The translations under genes were made by a program, and so were the position numbers. Of a stretch of 64,000 nucleotides of DNA, positions 16,975 through 32,602 are shown one piece after another. The notes beneath the pieces are model-generated. The model made no database searches and had not been told where the DNA came from. It saw nothing but the letters and a program-made list of their open reading frames with translations. Positions within the stretch are counted from its first letter, which is position 1. Every line of letters begins with the position of its first letter. The stretch is from CAVXEH01 sp963805305 (GTDB lineage: Bacteria > Chloroflexota > Limnocylindria > QHBO01): positions 186,001-250,000 of the forward strand of contig CAWDTM010000008.1 of NCBI GenBank assembly GCA_963805305.1. The letters are read 5' to 3'.

Positions 16975-18858
16975 ATGACGACCACATCGCGCACGCCCGC
17001 TGCGGCCAGCGCCGTTCGGGCTGACATCCGCAACATCGCCATCGTCGCCCACGTGGACCACGGGAAGACGACGCTGGTCGACGCCATGCTGCGGCAGACC
17101 GGCACCTTCCGCTCCAACGCGGTGCTCGTCGACCGCGTCCTCGACTCGGGGGAGCTGGAGCGCGAGAAGGGGATCACGATCCTCGCCAAGCAGACGACGG
17201 TGGACTATCGCGGGATCCACCTCAACATCATCGATACCCCCGGCCACGCGGACTTCGGCGGGGAGGTGGAGCGCGGCCTGCTCATGGTCGACGCGGTCCT
17301 GCTCCTGGTCGACGCGGCGGAGGGTCCGCTGCCCCAGACCCGCTACGTCCTGAAGAAGGCCATGGGCCTGGGTCTGCCGGTCGTCGTCGCGGTCAACAAG
17401 GTGGACCGGGCCGACGCCCGCCCGGGCGAGGTCCTCGACGACATCTACGAGCTGTTCATCAACCTGGGCGCCGGCGATGCTCAGATCGACTTTCCCGTGG
17501 TCTACACCGTGGGCAAGCGCGGGCTGGCGTCTCTCTCTATGGAGGACCCGGGGACCGACCTCGCCCCTCTCCTCGACCTGCTCGTCGAGGTGACGCCCGC
17601 GCCGACCTACACCCCGGGCCACCCGCTCCAGATGCTCGTCACCAACCTGTCCGCCTCCGATTACGTGGGACGCATGGCCGTGGGCCGGATCTGGAACGGC
17701 ACGCTCACGCTGGGCCAGCGCATCAGCATCGTCCGCGAGGAAGCCGACCAGACCGATGGCACCGTCACGCCGGGGCGCCGGGTGCTCCTCTCCGGGACGG
17801 TGACCAGCCTGCAGACGGCGCACGGCATCGAGCGGGTGGACATGCCCGAGGCGGGACCGGGCGATATCGTCTCCGTTGCCGGGATCCCCGAGGTGACGAT
17901 TGGTGACACGATCACCGATCCCGCCGACCCGCGGCCGCTGCCACGCCTCGACGTGGACACGCCCACCCTGCGGATGACCTTCTCCGTCAACTCGAGCCCG
18001 CTGGCGGGGCGCGACGGAACCCTCCTGACCTCGCGCCAGATCAAGACCCGCCTCGAGCGCGAAGTGCTGGGCAACGTCAGCATCGAGGTCAGGCCCATCG
18101 AGGGCGGGGAGTCCTTCGACGTCCGGGGCCGGGGCGAGCTGCAGCTGGCGATCCTCATCGAGCAGATGCGCCGCGAAGGGTTCGAGCTGACCGTCTCGCG
18201 TCCCGAGGTGATCGAGCGGACCGTCGACGGCGCGCGAGAGGAACCCTACGAGCGGATCACCGTGGATGTGCCGCCGGAGTACATCGGCGTGGTGCAGCAG
18301 GGCCTCGCGCCGCGCAAGGCGCGCATGGAGCAGATGTCGACCGACGCCGACGGGCGGGTCCGGATGGAGTTCGTGATCCCGTCGCGGGGGCTCATCGGCT
18401 ACCGGGGCCAGCTCCTGACCGATACCCGCGGCACCGCCCTCATGCACCAGATCTCCGAGGGCTACGGACCATGGGCCGGCGAGGTCACCCACCGGATCAG
18501 CGGGGTCCTGGTCGCCGATCGGGCCGGGGAGAGCCGCGCCTATGCCCTGTCCAGCCTCATCGAGCGCGGCGAGCTGTTCATTGGTCCTTCGGCGGAGGTC
18601 TACGAGGGGATGATCATTGGCGAGAGCGCTCGCCCCGGGGACATGAACGTCAACCCCACCAAGTCCAAGAAGCTGTCGAAGATGCGGACCCAGGCCACCG
18701 ACGGGGATTACCGGATTCCCACCCCGCCGCGGGTCCACACCCTCGAGTCCGCCATCGAGTTCATCGCCGCGGACGAGCTGGTGGAGGTGACGCCCGCCGC
18801 GCTGCGCCTGCGCAAGCGGGTGCTGTCGGCGCATGGCCGCCGGCCGTCGCTGCCGTAG
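16975..18858 (+). CDS. typA: Ribosome-associated GTPase TypA/BipA
   Basis: The 627-residue product has all GTPase motifs near its N-terminus (AHVDHGKTT, DTPGHADFGGEVERG, NKVD), then EF-G-like domains II, III and V and the BipA-specific C-terminal domain (RGxLFIGPSAEVYEGMIIG and the KKLSKMR run). It is a translation factor-like GTPase that aids 50S assembly and stress or cold growth. The ATG at 16975 follows GGAGGGAG very closely. Upstream reading frames into 16831 run over the promoter and are unlikely to be translated. Confidence 0.95.
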   Translation: MTTTSRTPAAASAVRADIRNIAIVAHVDHGKTTLVDAMLRQTGTFRSNAVLVDRVLDSGELEREKGITILAKQTTVDYRGIHLNIIDTPGHADFGGEVERGLLMVDAVLLLVDAAEGPLPQTRYVLKKAMGLGLPVVVAVNKVDRADARPGEVLDDIYELFINLGAGDAQIDFPVVYTVGKRGLASLSMEDPGTDLAPLLDLLVEVTPAPTYTPGHPLQMLVTNLSASDYVGRMAVGRIWNGTLTLGQRISIVREEADQTDGTVTPGRRVLLSGTVTSLQTAHGIERVDMPEAGPGDIVSVAGIPEVTIGDTITDPADPRPLPRLDVDTPTLRMTFSVNSSPLAGRDGTLLTSRQIKTRLEREVLGNVSIEVRPIEGGESFDVRGRGELQLAILIEQMRREGFELTVSRPEVIERTVDGAREEPYERITVDVPPEYIGVVQQGLAPRKARMEQMSTDADGRVRMEFVIPSRGLIGYRGQLLTDTRGTALMHQISEGYGPWAGEVTHRISGVLVADRAGESRAYALSSLIERGELFIGPSAEVYEGMIIGESARPGDMNVNPTKSKKLSKMRTQATDGDYRIPTPPRVHTLESAIEFIAADELVEVTPAALRLRKRVLSAHGRRPSLP

Positions 18859-18885
18859 GCGTCAACCGCCCAAGGAGGAACACCC

Positions 18886-19260
18886 ATGCGAATCGCACAC
18901 TCGGCTGGGGTCCCGTCCCTGCCGGCCGACGCAAGCCACTTCAACGGATCGGTGCAGATGCGCAACCTGGGTGCCGTGGAGGCGCCCCGCGGATCCGCCC
19001 TGATCGTGACCTTCGAGGCGGGTGCCCGGACCCACTGGCATCGTCACCCCGACGGCCAGCTGCTGTACGGCCTCGACGGAGCCGGCCATGTCGGTACCCG
19101 GGACGGGGAGACGGTCGACATCGGCCCCGGCGACCTGGTCTACGCCCCTCCGGGTGAGGTCCATTGGCACGGCGCGGCGCCGGATGCCGGCCTGACCCAC
19201 CTGGCGCTCTCGTTCGGCGAGACAGAGTGGCTCGGCGAGTCACCCGATGCAGGCGACTGA
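18886..19260 (+). CDS. Cupin-domain protein
   Basis: A strong AAGGAGGA site precedes the ATG. The 124-residue product is a single conserved cupin barrel: motif 1 THWHRHPDGQLLYGLDGAG supplies two or three His ligands and motif 2 PPGEVHWHG further His. Related small proteins (YhhW/TM1459-like) bind one metal and are isomerases or oxygenases, often unassigned. It follows typA by 27 bp, so it may share its transcript, and ends one base before the convergent gene. Confidence 0.8.
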   Translation: MRIAHSAGVPSLPADASHFNGSVQMRNLGAVEAPRGSALIVTFEAGARTHWHRHPDGQLLYGLDGAGHVGTRDGETVDIGPGDLVYAPPGEVHWHGAAPDAGLTHLALSFGETEWLGESPDAGD

Positions 19261-19261
19261 C

Positions 19262-19594
19262 CTAGTCGAGCCCGAGCAGGGCCCGGATGGCGGGCTCGCC
19301 GCCCGGACCGGTGGTCACCTCCAGCTGGCGGGCCGTGCCTTCGATCGTGAGCCCGAAGCGGTAGAAGGCGCAGCACGCCGCCTCCCGCGCGGCCAGGTCC
19401 GCGATGGGCGCCATGGGCTCGCCGGCCTCGAAACGGAGGCGGACCCCGCCCGGGATCTCCTCGACCAGTGAGGCGTGGTCGCGCACGGCCCTCCATTCGG
19501 CCATCCGGTGGGGGAGGTCCGCGCTGTCGAGGGAGCAGCAGGCGCCAAACGCCGCTTCGGATGTCATCGGCAGGTCACGCGCATGCATGGTCAT
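19262..19594 (-). CDS. Small cysteine-containing protein of unknown function
   Basis: From the ATG at 19594 the product is 110 residues. It contains two Cys pairs (GACCSLD near 19-20 and AREAACCAFYRFGLTIEG near 70-71) and an acidic, mixed alpha/beta sequence. Similar short proteins with the EQ/REAACC-F motif occur in actinobacteria and Chloroflexi, sometimes beside MerR regulators, suggesting metal or thiol chemistry; this is recollection, not proof. TACGGT ends 6 nt before the start and there is no Shine-Dalgarno. In-frame sequence to 19672 is probably untranslated. Confidence 0.6.
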   Translation of the reverse strand: MTMHARDLPMTSEAAFGACCSLDSADLPHRMAEWRAVRDHASLVEEIPGGVRLRFEAGEPMAPIADLAAREAACCAFYRFGLTIEGTARQLEVTTGPGGEPAIRALLGLD

Positions 19595-19606
19595 GGACAG
19601 ACCGTA
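19595..19606 (-). promoter_or_regulatory. Leaderless promoter (-10) of the small cysteine protein gene
   Basis: On the minus strand TACGGT (19606-19601) is followed by six bases and the ATG at 19594, the same arrangement as upstream of zur, the hydrolase and the malic enzyme. No -35 box is obvious. Confidence 0.5.
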
Positions 19607-19670
19607 CCCCCCGGAAGCGAATCGACGGGCAGGGATGCAACGTGTCGGCCGGCCCGGGCGTCGGTCCCCC

Positions 19671-20966
19671 ATGAGCCTTCATCGCGGGCCGAAGGAACGG
19701 CGGGCAGCCGGTCTGGTCGTCCTGCTCGGCATGCTCCTCTCGGGTTGCATTGGATCCGCGCCGTCCTCGGCGCCGGCATCGGTTGCGACGGCGACGCCCT
19801 GGCCAGCGGTGACCCCGGCGCCGTCAGCCACGCCCACCGACTCGTCATTGCCGACCGCGCAGCCGAGTCGGTCGGAAGCACCCACCCCAACGCCGGCACC
19901 CAGCGCCACGTCCGTTGCGCAGACGTGCGCCGTCAGGACGCTGAATGGCATGAGCGAGTCGCAGCGGATTGGCCAGCTGTTCATGCTGGGCCTGACGAAC
20001 GACAGCCTGACCAGCGCCTACCGGACCGCGATCAGCGACTACCACTTCGGATCCGTCCTGTTTGCGCGCCGCACGGCCGTTGGTATCAGCGCCGTGCGCG
20101 GGGTCGCCAATGCCATCCAGGCGCTTGCCACCGATCCGATCACCCACGGCGTTCCGTTCTTCGTTGCGGCAAACCAGGAGGGTGGCACGATCCAGGCTCT
20201 CACCGGTCCGGGCTTCGACACCATCCCGTCCGCGCTCGAGCAGGGCGCCATGACCCCAGCCCGGTTGCAGGCGCTCGCCGCGGTCTGGGGAGCCCAGCTG
20301 CGCGCCGCGGGCGTGAACGCGAACCTGGCTCCGGTCGCCGACGTGGTCCCGGCCGGAACCGCGGAGAGTAACGCGCCCATTGGAGCGCTCGATCGCGAGT
20401 ACGGGTACGACCCGGCGACGGTGGCGAGCCACGTCGTGGCCTTCATCGCGGGGATGCGAGAGGCGGGCGTGAGCACGACGGTCAAGCACTTCCCGGGGCT
20501 GGGGCAGGTGGCCGGCAACACGGACTTCACCGGCTCGGTCATCGACTCGGTCACGACCCGCGACGACCCGTACCTCCTGCCCTTCGCCCGCGGGATCGGC
20601 GCCGGCGCCCCGTTCGCCATGGTCTCCCTGGCCACGTACACCCGCATCGACCCGCGTCACCTCGCCGCCTTCTCCGACACGGTGATCAACGGGATGCTGC
20701 GCGGCGATCTCGGGTTTCGCGGGATCGTCATCTCGGACAGCCTCAGCGCCGTGGCGGTGGAGGACCTGACGCCGGCCCAGCGCGCCCTCGACTTCCTGGA
20801 TGGCGGCGGCGACATGATCGTTCTCAACAACCTGCCAGCCGCCCAGGAGATGGCCGATGCCATCGCATCGTTCGCCGCGCAGCACGACTGGTTCAGAGCT
20901 CGCGTGGACAATGCCGCGTGGCATGTGCTTCGCGGCAAGGAGGAGTCCGGCCTGCTGACGTGCTGA
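19671..20966 (+). CDS. Glycoside hydrolase family 3 lipoprotein (NagZ/LpqI-like)
   Basis: The 431-residue product has a lipoprotein signal with lipobox LSGC (C26), a Pro/Thr/Ser/Ala-rich linker (about 30-85) and a GH3 barrel. KHFPG (272-276) and the nucleophile region VISDS (D356) are clear. It is probably an exported beta-N-acetylhexosaminidase acting on cell wall fragments. The Asp-x-His pair that serves as acid/base in NagZ reads D285-F-T287 here, so the His is missing. ATG 19671 is chosen to give a short n-region; an in-frame ATG at 19635 with GGGCAGGG upstream is an alternative. Confidence 0.83.
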   Translation: MSLHRGPKERRAAGLVVLLGMLLSGCIGSAPSSAPASVATATPWPAVTPAPSATPTDSSLPTAQPSRSEAPTPTPAPSATSVAQTCAVRTLNGMSESQRIGQLFMLGLTNDSLTSAYRTAISDYHFGSVLFARRTAVGISAVRGVANAIQALATDPITHGVPFFVAANQEGGTIQALTGPGFDTIPSALEQGAMTPARLQALAAVWGAQLRAAGVNANLAPVADVVPAGTAESNAPIGALDREYGYDPATVASHVVAFIAGMREAGVSTTVKHFPGLGQVAGNTDFTGSVIDSVTTRDDPYLLPFARGIGAGAPFAMVSLATYTRIDPRHLAAFSDTVINGMLRGDLGFRGIVISDSLSAVAVEDLTPAQRALDFLDGGGDMIVLNNLPAAQEMADAIASFAAQHDWFRARVDNAAWHVLRGKEESGLLTC

Positions 20967-21012
20967 GGAACGGCGTATGACTGGGGCTCGCCTGGGCCGT
21001 CGCGCCGGCGGG

Positions 21013-21729
21013 CTAGTGCGACCCGGTGACCAGGCGCTCCCGGTCGAAGAGTCGTGACACGAGCCGCCATCCGGCCGCGTTGAGCCCAAGCAGAACCGCC
21101 ACCGCGGCGACGGCGAGGGCGAGGCTGGGATGGATGACGTTGAGCGCGACGAGTGCGGTCACGATGACTGCCGGAAGACTGGCCAGCAGGCTGAGCTGCT
21201 GGGCAACCCGGACGTCGCTCACGCGCGTGGAGATCGCCATGGCGGTCCAGATGGACCAGCCGGCGAGGAGCGGCGTGAAGAGCACCTGCGCGAGCAGATC
21301 GGGTCCCTGCATCAACGCGGGTGCCACGCCGGGCTGCGCGAAGAGCGCGACGATGGCCAGGAAGACCAGGAAGACGGCGTACGCGACCCCCAGGGACGGC
21401 AGGAGCGCGGCAAGCGCCTTGGCCAGGATGAACTCCTCGCGCGGGATGGGGGTCGCGAGGAGCGGCTCGAGCGAGCCCTGCTGCCGCTCGCCGGCGATGG
21501 CATAGGCGGCAACGAACAGGGGCACCAGGGTCGGGATGCCCAGCATGTAGAGCAGGACGTGCTCCCCGGCCAGTGAGGCCGATGATGCGATTCCGAGGAC
21601 GGCGACGAGCGGCTGGATGGAGAACAGCAGCGGAATGACGGCCATCGTCACGATGACCGATCGGTTGCGCCGGTACTCCCGGAGCTCCTTGCGGACGACG
21701 GCCCTGATCCGCCTCGCGCTCAACCTCAC
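21013..21729 (-). CDS. ABC-2 type transporter permease (NatB-like)
   Basis: The 238-residue membrane protein has six likely helices and the cytoplasmic signature RKELREYRRNRS at its start, plus the loop GERQQGSLEPLLATPIPREEF that is typical of NatB/ABC-2 permeases. The GTG at 21729 overlaps the ATPase stop as GTGA, so the pair is co-translated. It is probably an exporter or sodium/drug efflux channel; no cargo gene lies nearby. Confidence 0.85.
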   Translation of the reverse strand: MRLSARRIRAVVRKELREYRRNRSVIVTMAVIPLLFSIQPLVAVLGIASSASLAGEHVLLYMLGIPTLVPLFVAAYAIAGERQQGSLEPLLATPIPREEFILAKALAALLPSLGVAYAVFLVFLAIVALFAQPGVAPALMQGPDLLAQVLFTPLLAGWSIWTAMAISTRVSDVRVAQQLSLLASLPAVIVTALVALNVIHPSLALAVAAVAVLLGLNAAGWRLVSRLFDRERLVTGSH

Positions 21730-22706
21730 GTCCGCGCCGCCCCTTCCTCCTCGTCGACGAGAACGAGGTAGACGTCCTCGAGCGAGTGCTGCGACTCCCC
21801 GATCGACAGCACATCGGCCCCGGCAGCGACCAGGGCTCGGGTGACGGCGGGCGCTGCGACGGTCGCGTCGGAGACGTCGAGGAGGTAGGCATCCCCGTCG
21901 GGGTGCCAGCCGTCCACCCCCGCCAGGCCCGAGAAGACCTGCGCCGGCTCGGGGAGGGGAGTGATCGTTCTGACCCGCAGGGTCCTCGCGAACAGCCGCT
22001 CGCGAAGCTCCCCGGGCCGTCCGATGGTGCGCAGCGTGGTGTTGAGGATCGCGACCCGGTCGCACAGCCGCTCTGCTTCCTCGAGCCGGTGCGTCGTAAG
22101 GAAGATCGTCACGCCCGCATCCCGAAGGCCGTCGATCAGCTCATGGACGCCGCGGGCGGCGACCGGGTCGAGGCCGGCGGTCGGCTCGTCGAGGAAGAGC
22201 ACCTCCGGGTCGCTGAGGAGCGCCCGCGCGAGGGCCACGCGCTGCCGCAGGCCCTTCGAGAGGGTGCCGCAGACGTCGTCCGCGCGATCCTCCAGGTTTC
22301 CGGCCGCGAGCGCCCGTGCGATGCGGCCGCGCGGATCGGGCGTCTCGTACAGATCGGCGAAGCACTCGAGGTTCTCGCGCACGCTCAGGCGAACGTAGAG
22401 GCCCGGTGCCTCGGGCATGACCGAGATGTGCCGTCGGATCTCGACGCCGTTCCCGTGGGCGAGCGGGATTCCCAGGACCGATGCCGACCCCGATGTCGGC
22501 TCGATCAGGGTGGCCAGCATGCGCACCGTCGTCGTCTTCCCGGCCCCATTCGGCCCAAGGAAGCCGAAGACCTCGCCGCGCGCGACCTCGAACGAGACAT
22601 CGTCCACCGCGAGGCGGTTGCCAAAGCGCTTCGTCAGGTGGCTGACCAAGAGCGCGGGACCGCGATCGCTGTCCGCCGACAACGGCGGTGCCCCAGGCTC
22701 GCTCAT
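21726..22706 (-). CDS. ABC transporter ATP-binding protein (NatA-like)
   Basis: The 326-residue protein has Walker A GPNGAGKTT, signature LSKGLRQRVAL, Walker B VLFLDEPTAGLDP and H-loop TTH, and a C-terminal domain of about 100 residues as in NatA/CcmA exporters. It energises the permease overlapping its end. The ATG at 22706 has GAAG about 6 nt upstream. It is divergent from rpoB across 150 bp, with no sign of shared control. Confidence 0.88.
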   Translation of the reverse strand: MSEPGAPPLSADSDRGPALLVSHLTKRFGNRLAVDDVSFEVARGEVFGFLGPNGAGKTTTVRMLATLIEPTSGSASVLGIPLAHGNGVEIRRHISVMPEAPGLYVRLSVRENLECFADLYETPDPRGRIARALAAGNLEDRADDVCGTLSKGLRQRVALARALLSDPEVLFLDEPTAGLDPVAARGVHELIDGLRDAGVTIFLTTHRLEEAERLCDRVAILNTTLRTIGRPGELRERLFARTLRVRTITPLPEPAQVFSGLAGVDGWHPDGDAYLLDVSDATVAAPAVTRALVAAGADVLSIGESQHSLEDVYLVLVDEEEGAART

Positions 22707-22778
22707 GACATCTTCACGCGGGCAGCGTAACCCGAGGCGCCAACCCGACGGGAAGTTACGACCCCTGAACCGCGCCAG

Positions 22779-22806
22779 TTGACGAAGCGAAGATCGGTGC
22801 TACAAT
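22779..22806 (+). promoter_or_regulatory. Promoter of rpoB-rpoC
   Basis: TTGACG (22779-22784), a 16-bp spacer ending in TGC (extended -10) and TACAAT (22801-22806) make a strong housekeeping promoter. The initially transcribed region GTTCGCGTGTCCGCGCCT (22811-22828) resembles those of rpsL and infA. AGGAG at 22846-22850 serves the ATG at 22857. Confidence 0.85.
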
Positions 22807-22856
22807 CTCCGTTCGCGTGTCCGCGCCTCACCCTGCCCTTTTCACAGGAGTCCTGA

Positions 22857-26336
<3,480 letters not shown>

Positions 26337-26467
26337 TCCGGGAAGCGGCGTCGTGAGGGCGCCGCGACCCGCCATCGCACACCAGGAGTCCATTCCCTGC
26401 CGGGGCCTGGTCATCCCTGGCAAGCGCCCCAGACGCGGCCCGCAGCCGCAGGAGTCGTAAGCCGCTC

Positions 26468-30991
<4,524 letters not shown>

Positions 30992-31012
30992 GCGCCCCGC
31001 TGCAACGGATGA

Positions 31013-31064
31013 ACGAGGGACGGGCCGCGAGCTCGTCCCTCGTCGGCGTTGCCGAACGAGGTGG
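31013..31064 (+). promoter_or_regulatory. Candidate translational attenuator in the aadA-like leader
   Basis: Arm 1 ACGAGGGACG (31013-31022) pairs perfectly over 10 bp with arm 2 CGTCCCTCGT (31034-31043). Alternatively the end of arm 2, CCTCGTCGGC (31038-31047), pairs through a GTT loop with GCCG and ACGAGG (31051-31061, one bulged A). The second fold sequesters most of the GAGGTGG ribosome binding site (31058-31064) of the ATG at 31069. The two folds share 31038-31043 and exclude each other. Effector and leader peptide are unknown. The first hairpin alone could also be a weak terminator after rpoC; no T-run follows. Confidence 0.55.
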
Positions 31065-31068
31065 ACCC

Positions 31069-31848
31069 ATGGCGTCCGATCCCGAGCTCACCGCGCAGGC
31101 GACGGCGATCGCAGACACGCTGCGGGCGACGCTGAGCCACGCGGTGCTGGGCATCTACCTCTACGGCTCGGCGACGGCCGGTGGTCTTCGCCCCCAGAGC
31201 GACCTGGACATCTTCGCCGTTTCGGGGCGGCGCATGGCCGATGTCGAGCGTGCGACCCTCTCCCGCCGCCTCGCACCGCTTTCCGCGCGGAGCCTGCGGT
31301 TACCCGGCTGGCGACCCGCCGAGGTGTCGGTGGTGGTCGCCGACGAGGTGCGGCCGTGGCGTTCCGCCCCGCCCATGGACTTCCTGCTGGGCGAGTGGAT
31401 GCGCGGCGAGCTCGACGCGGGCGGGCTCCCGCCGCGGATCGAGGCCAACCCCGACCTGGCCGTGCTTATCACCATGGTCCTCGGCGCGAGGCGGGTCCTG
31501 TACGGCCCGCCGCCGGAGGCGCTTCTGGACCCCGTTCCGGCCGATGCACTGGCGCGTGGCATGGCCGAGAGCATCGGCTCGCTGCTCGCGGACCTGGAAC
31601 CGGACACCCGCAACGTGCTCCTGACCCTGGCCCGCATCTGGACCACCCTGGCAACCGGGGAGATTCGCCCGAAGGACGCTGCCGCGGACTGGGCCATTGC
31701 CCAGCTGCCGGCGACCGACGGCGTGCTCCTCGCGCGGGCGCGCGATGCCTACCTGGCCGGACGGGAGGAGTCGTGGACGGATGACGCGGATGCGGTGCGC
31801 CGGCTGGCCGGGACGCTCATCGACCGGATCCGCGGCGGTGTCCACTGA
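31069..31848 (+). CDS. AadA-like aminoglycoside (spectinomycin/streptomycin) adenylyltransferase
   Basis: The 259-residue protein matches AadA in length and order: nucleotidyltransferase core LYGSATAGGLRPQSDLDI (G33/S34, D45, D47), the catalytic-base region AEVSVVV (E85), WRSAPPMDFLLGEW, and the C-terminal helical domain with RNVLLTLARIW and PKDAAADWA. It should move AMP from ATP to an aminoglycoside hydroxyl. The Trp that precedes the GDERN-like segment in streptomycin-modifying AadA is absent (LADLEPDTRN), as in ANT(9), so spectinomycin is the likelier substrate. GAGGTGG supports ATG 31069; an in-frame ATG at 31009 lacks a site. Confidence 0.82.
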   Translation: MASDPELTAQATAIADTLRATLSHAVLGIYLYGSATAGGLRPQSDLDIFAVSGRRMADVERATLSRRLAPLSARSLRLPGWRPAEVSVVVADEVRPWRSAPPMDFLLGEWMRGELDAGGLPPRIEANPDLAVLITMVLGARRVLYGPPPEALLDPVPADALARGMAESIGSLLADLEPDTRNVLLTLARIWTTLATGEIRPKDAAADWAIAQLPATDGVLLARARDAYLAGREESWTDDADAVRRLAGTLIDRIRGGVH

Positions 31849-31988
31849 GCTGACGAAACGGCGGAAGGGTACCGGGTCGGCCGTCGGCTCGCCGGCTGAG
31901 CAGACGAGGGAGGGGAGGAGCGTCCGCTACGCCGTCACGTCCTCTGCGTCGCGGACCACTGCCCACCGCCCACCGCCCGGCCGCTCGG

Positions 31989-32018
31989 TTGACACTCGAT
32001 CGAGGCGACCCGTATACT
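31989..32018 (+). promoter_or_regulatory. Promoter of the str-S10-spc ribosomal gene cluster
   Basis: A consensus TTGACA (31989-31994), an 18-bp spacer and TATACT (32013-32018) form one of the best promoters in the window. Transcription should begin near 32025, leaving a leader of about 155 nt before rpsL. The gap from the aadA-like stop to -35 (31849-31988) shows no gene. Confidence 0.9.
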
Positions 32019-32022
32019 CCGC

Positions 32023-32071
32023 GTTCGGTGTCCCGCCTGCGGGGCGCCTTCGTGTGTGCCCTTCCGGGCAC
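32023..32071 (+). promoter_or_regulatory. rpsL leader element and hairpin
   Basis: GTTCGGTGTCCCGCCTG begins 5 bp after the -10 box, as the related elements do at rpoB and infA. It is followed by a perfect hairpin GTGCCC-TTCC-GGGCAC (32056-32071). The rest of the leader to 32179 is structured GC-rich RNA with no gene. A role in autogenous control or transcript stability is inference. Confidence 0.5.
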
Positions 32072-32179
32072 CCTCCGTTGAGCAGAGTCCACCGCTCGGA
32101 ATCCCGGGATCCGTGCGCTCGTCGCGGGGGGCGGAATCGCCACGAACTTGCTGCATATCGGTCGAACGCGAGGTTCTCG

Positions 32180-32599
32180 TTGCCAACGATCAGCCAGCTG
32201 GTCCGCAAGGGCCGCAAGCCGGCAGTCAAGAAGGTGAAGGCGCCCGCTCTGCGGCGGACCTTCAACACGCTGAAGCAGACCACGTCCGAGGGGCGGGGTG
32301 CTCCGCAGCGTCGTGGCGTCTGCCTCCAGGTGATGACGCGCACCCCGAAGAAGCCGAACTCGGCGCTTCGGAAGGTTGCCCGCGTCCGTCTGACGAACCA
32401 GATGGAGGTCACCGCCTACATCCCCGGCATCGGGCATAACCTCCAGGAGCACTCGGTGGTCCTGGTCCGCGGCGGTCGGGTCAAGGACCTGCCCGCGGTC
32501 AAGTACCACATCGTGCGCGGAACGCTCGACGCGGCCGGGGTGCGGGACCGCAAGCAGAGTCGCTCCAAGTACGGCGCCAAGGCACCGGGAAAGGCCTAG
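32180..32599 (+). CDS. rpsL: Ribosomal protein S12
   Basis: S12 sits in the 30S decoding centre. The product has 139 residues, against about 124 in E. coli, because about 15 extra residues (RRTFNTLKQTTSEGRG region, 25-40) lie between the N-terminal arm and the core. The streptomycin-contact loops TPKKPNSALRK and RGGRVKDLP keep their lysines, so the target looks drug sensitive. The start is TTG at 32180 with GCGAGG 6 nt upstream; no ATG or GTG in frame fits the conserved MPTISQLVRKG N-terminus. Confidence 0.96.
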   Translation: MPTISQLVRKGRKPAVKKVKAPALRRTFNTLKQTTSEGRGAPQRRGVCLQVMTRTPKKPNSALRKVARVRLTNQMEVTAYIPGIGHNLQEHSVVLVRGGRVKDLPAVKYHIVRGTLDAAGVRDRKQSRSKYGAKAPGKA

Positions 32600-32602
32600 G
32601 CC

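Noticed and set aside
26337..26467. Possible leader peptide or regulatory RNA between rpoB and rpoC
   Set aside because: An AGGAGTCC stands at about 26384 but is followed by ATT, not a usual start, and the frame of about 22 codons has no special content. The GCGGCGTC/GGCGCCGC hairpin has a mismatch. Too weak to call.
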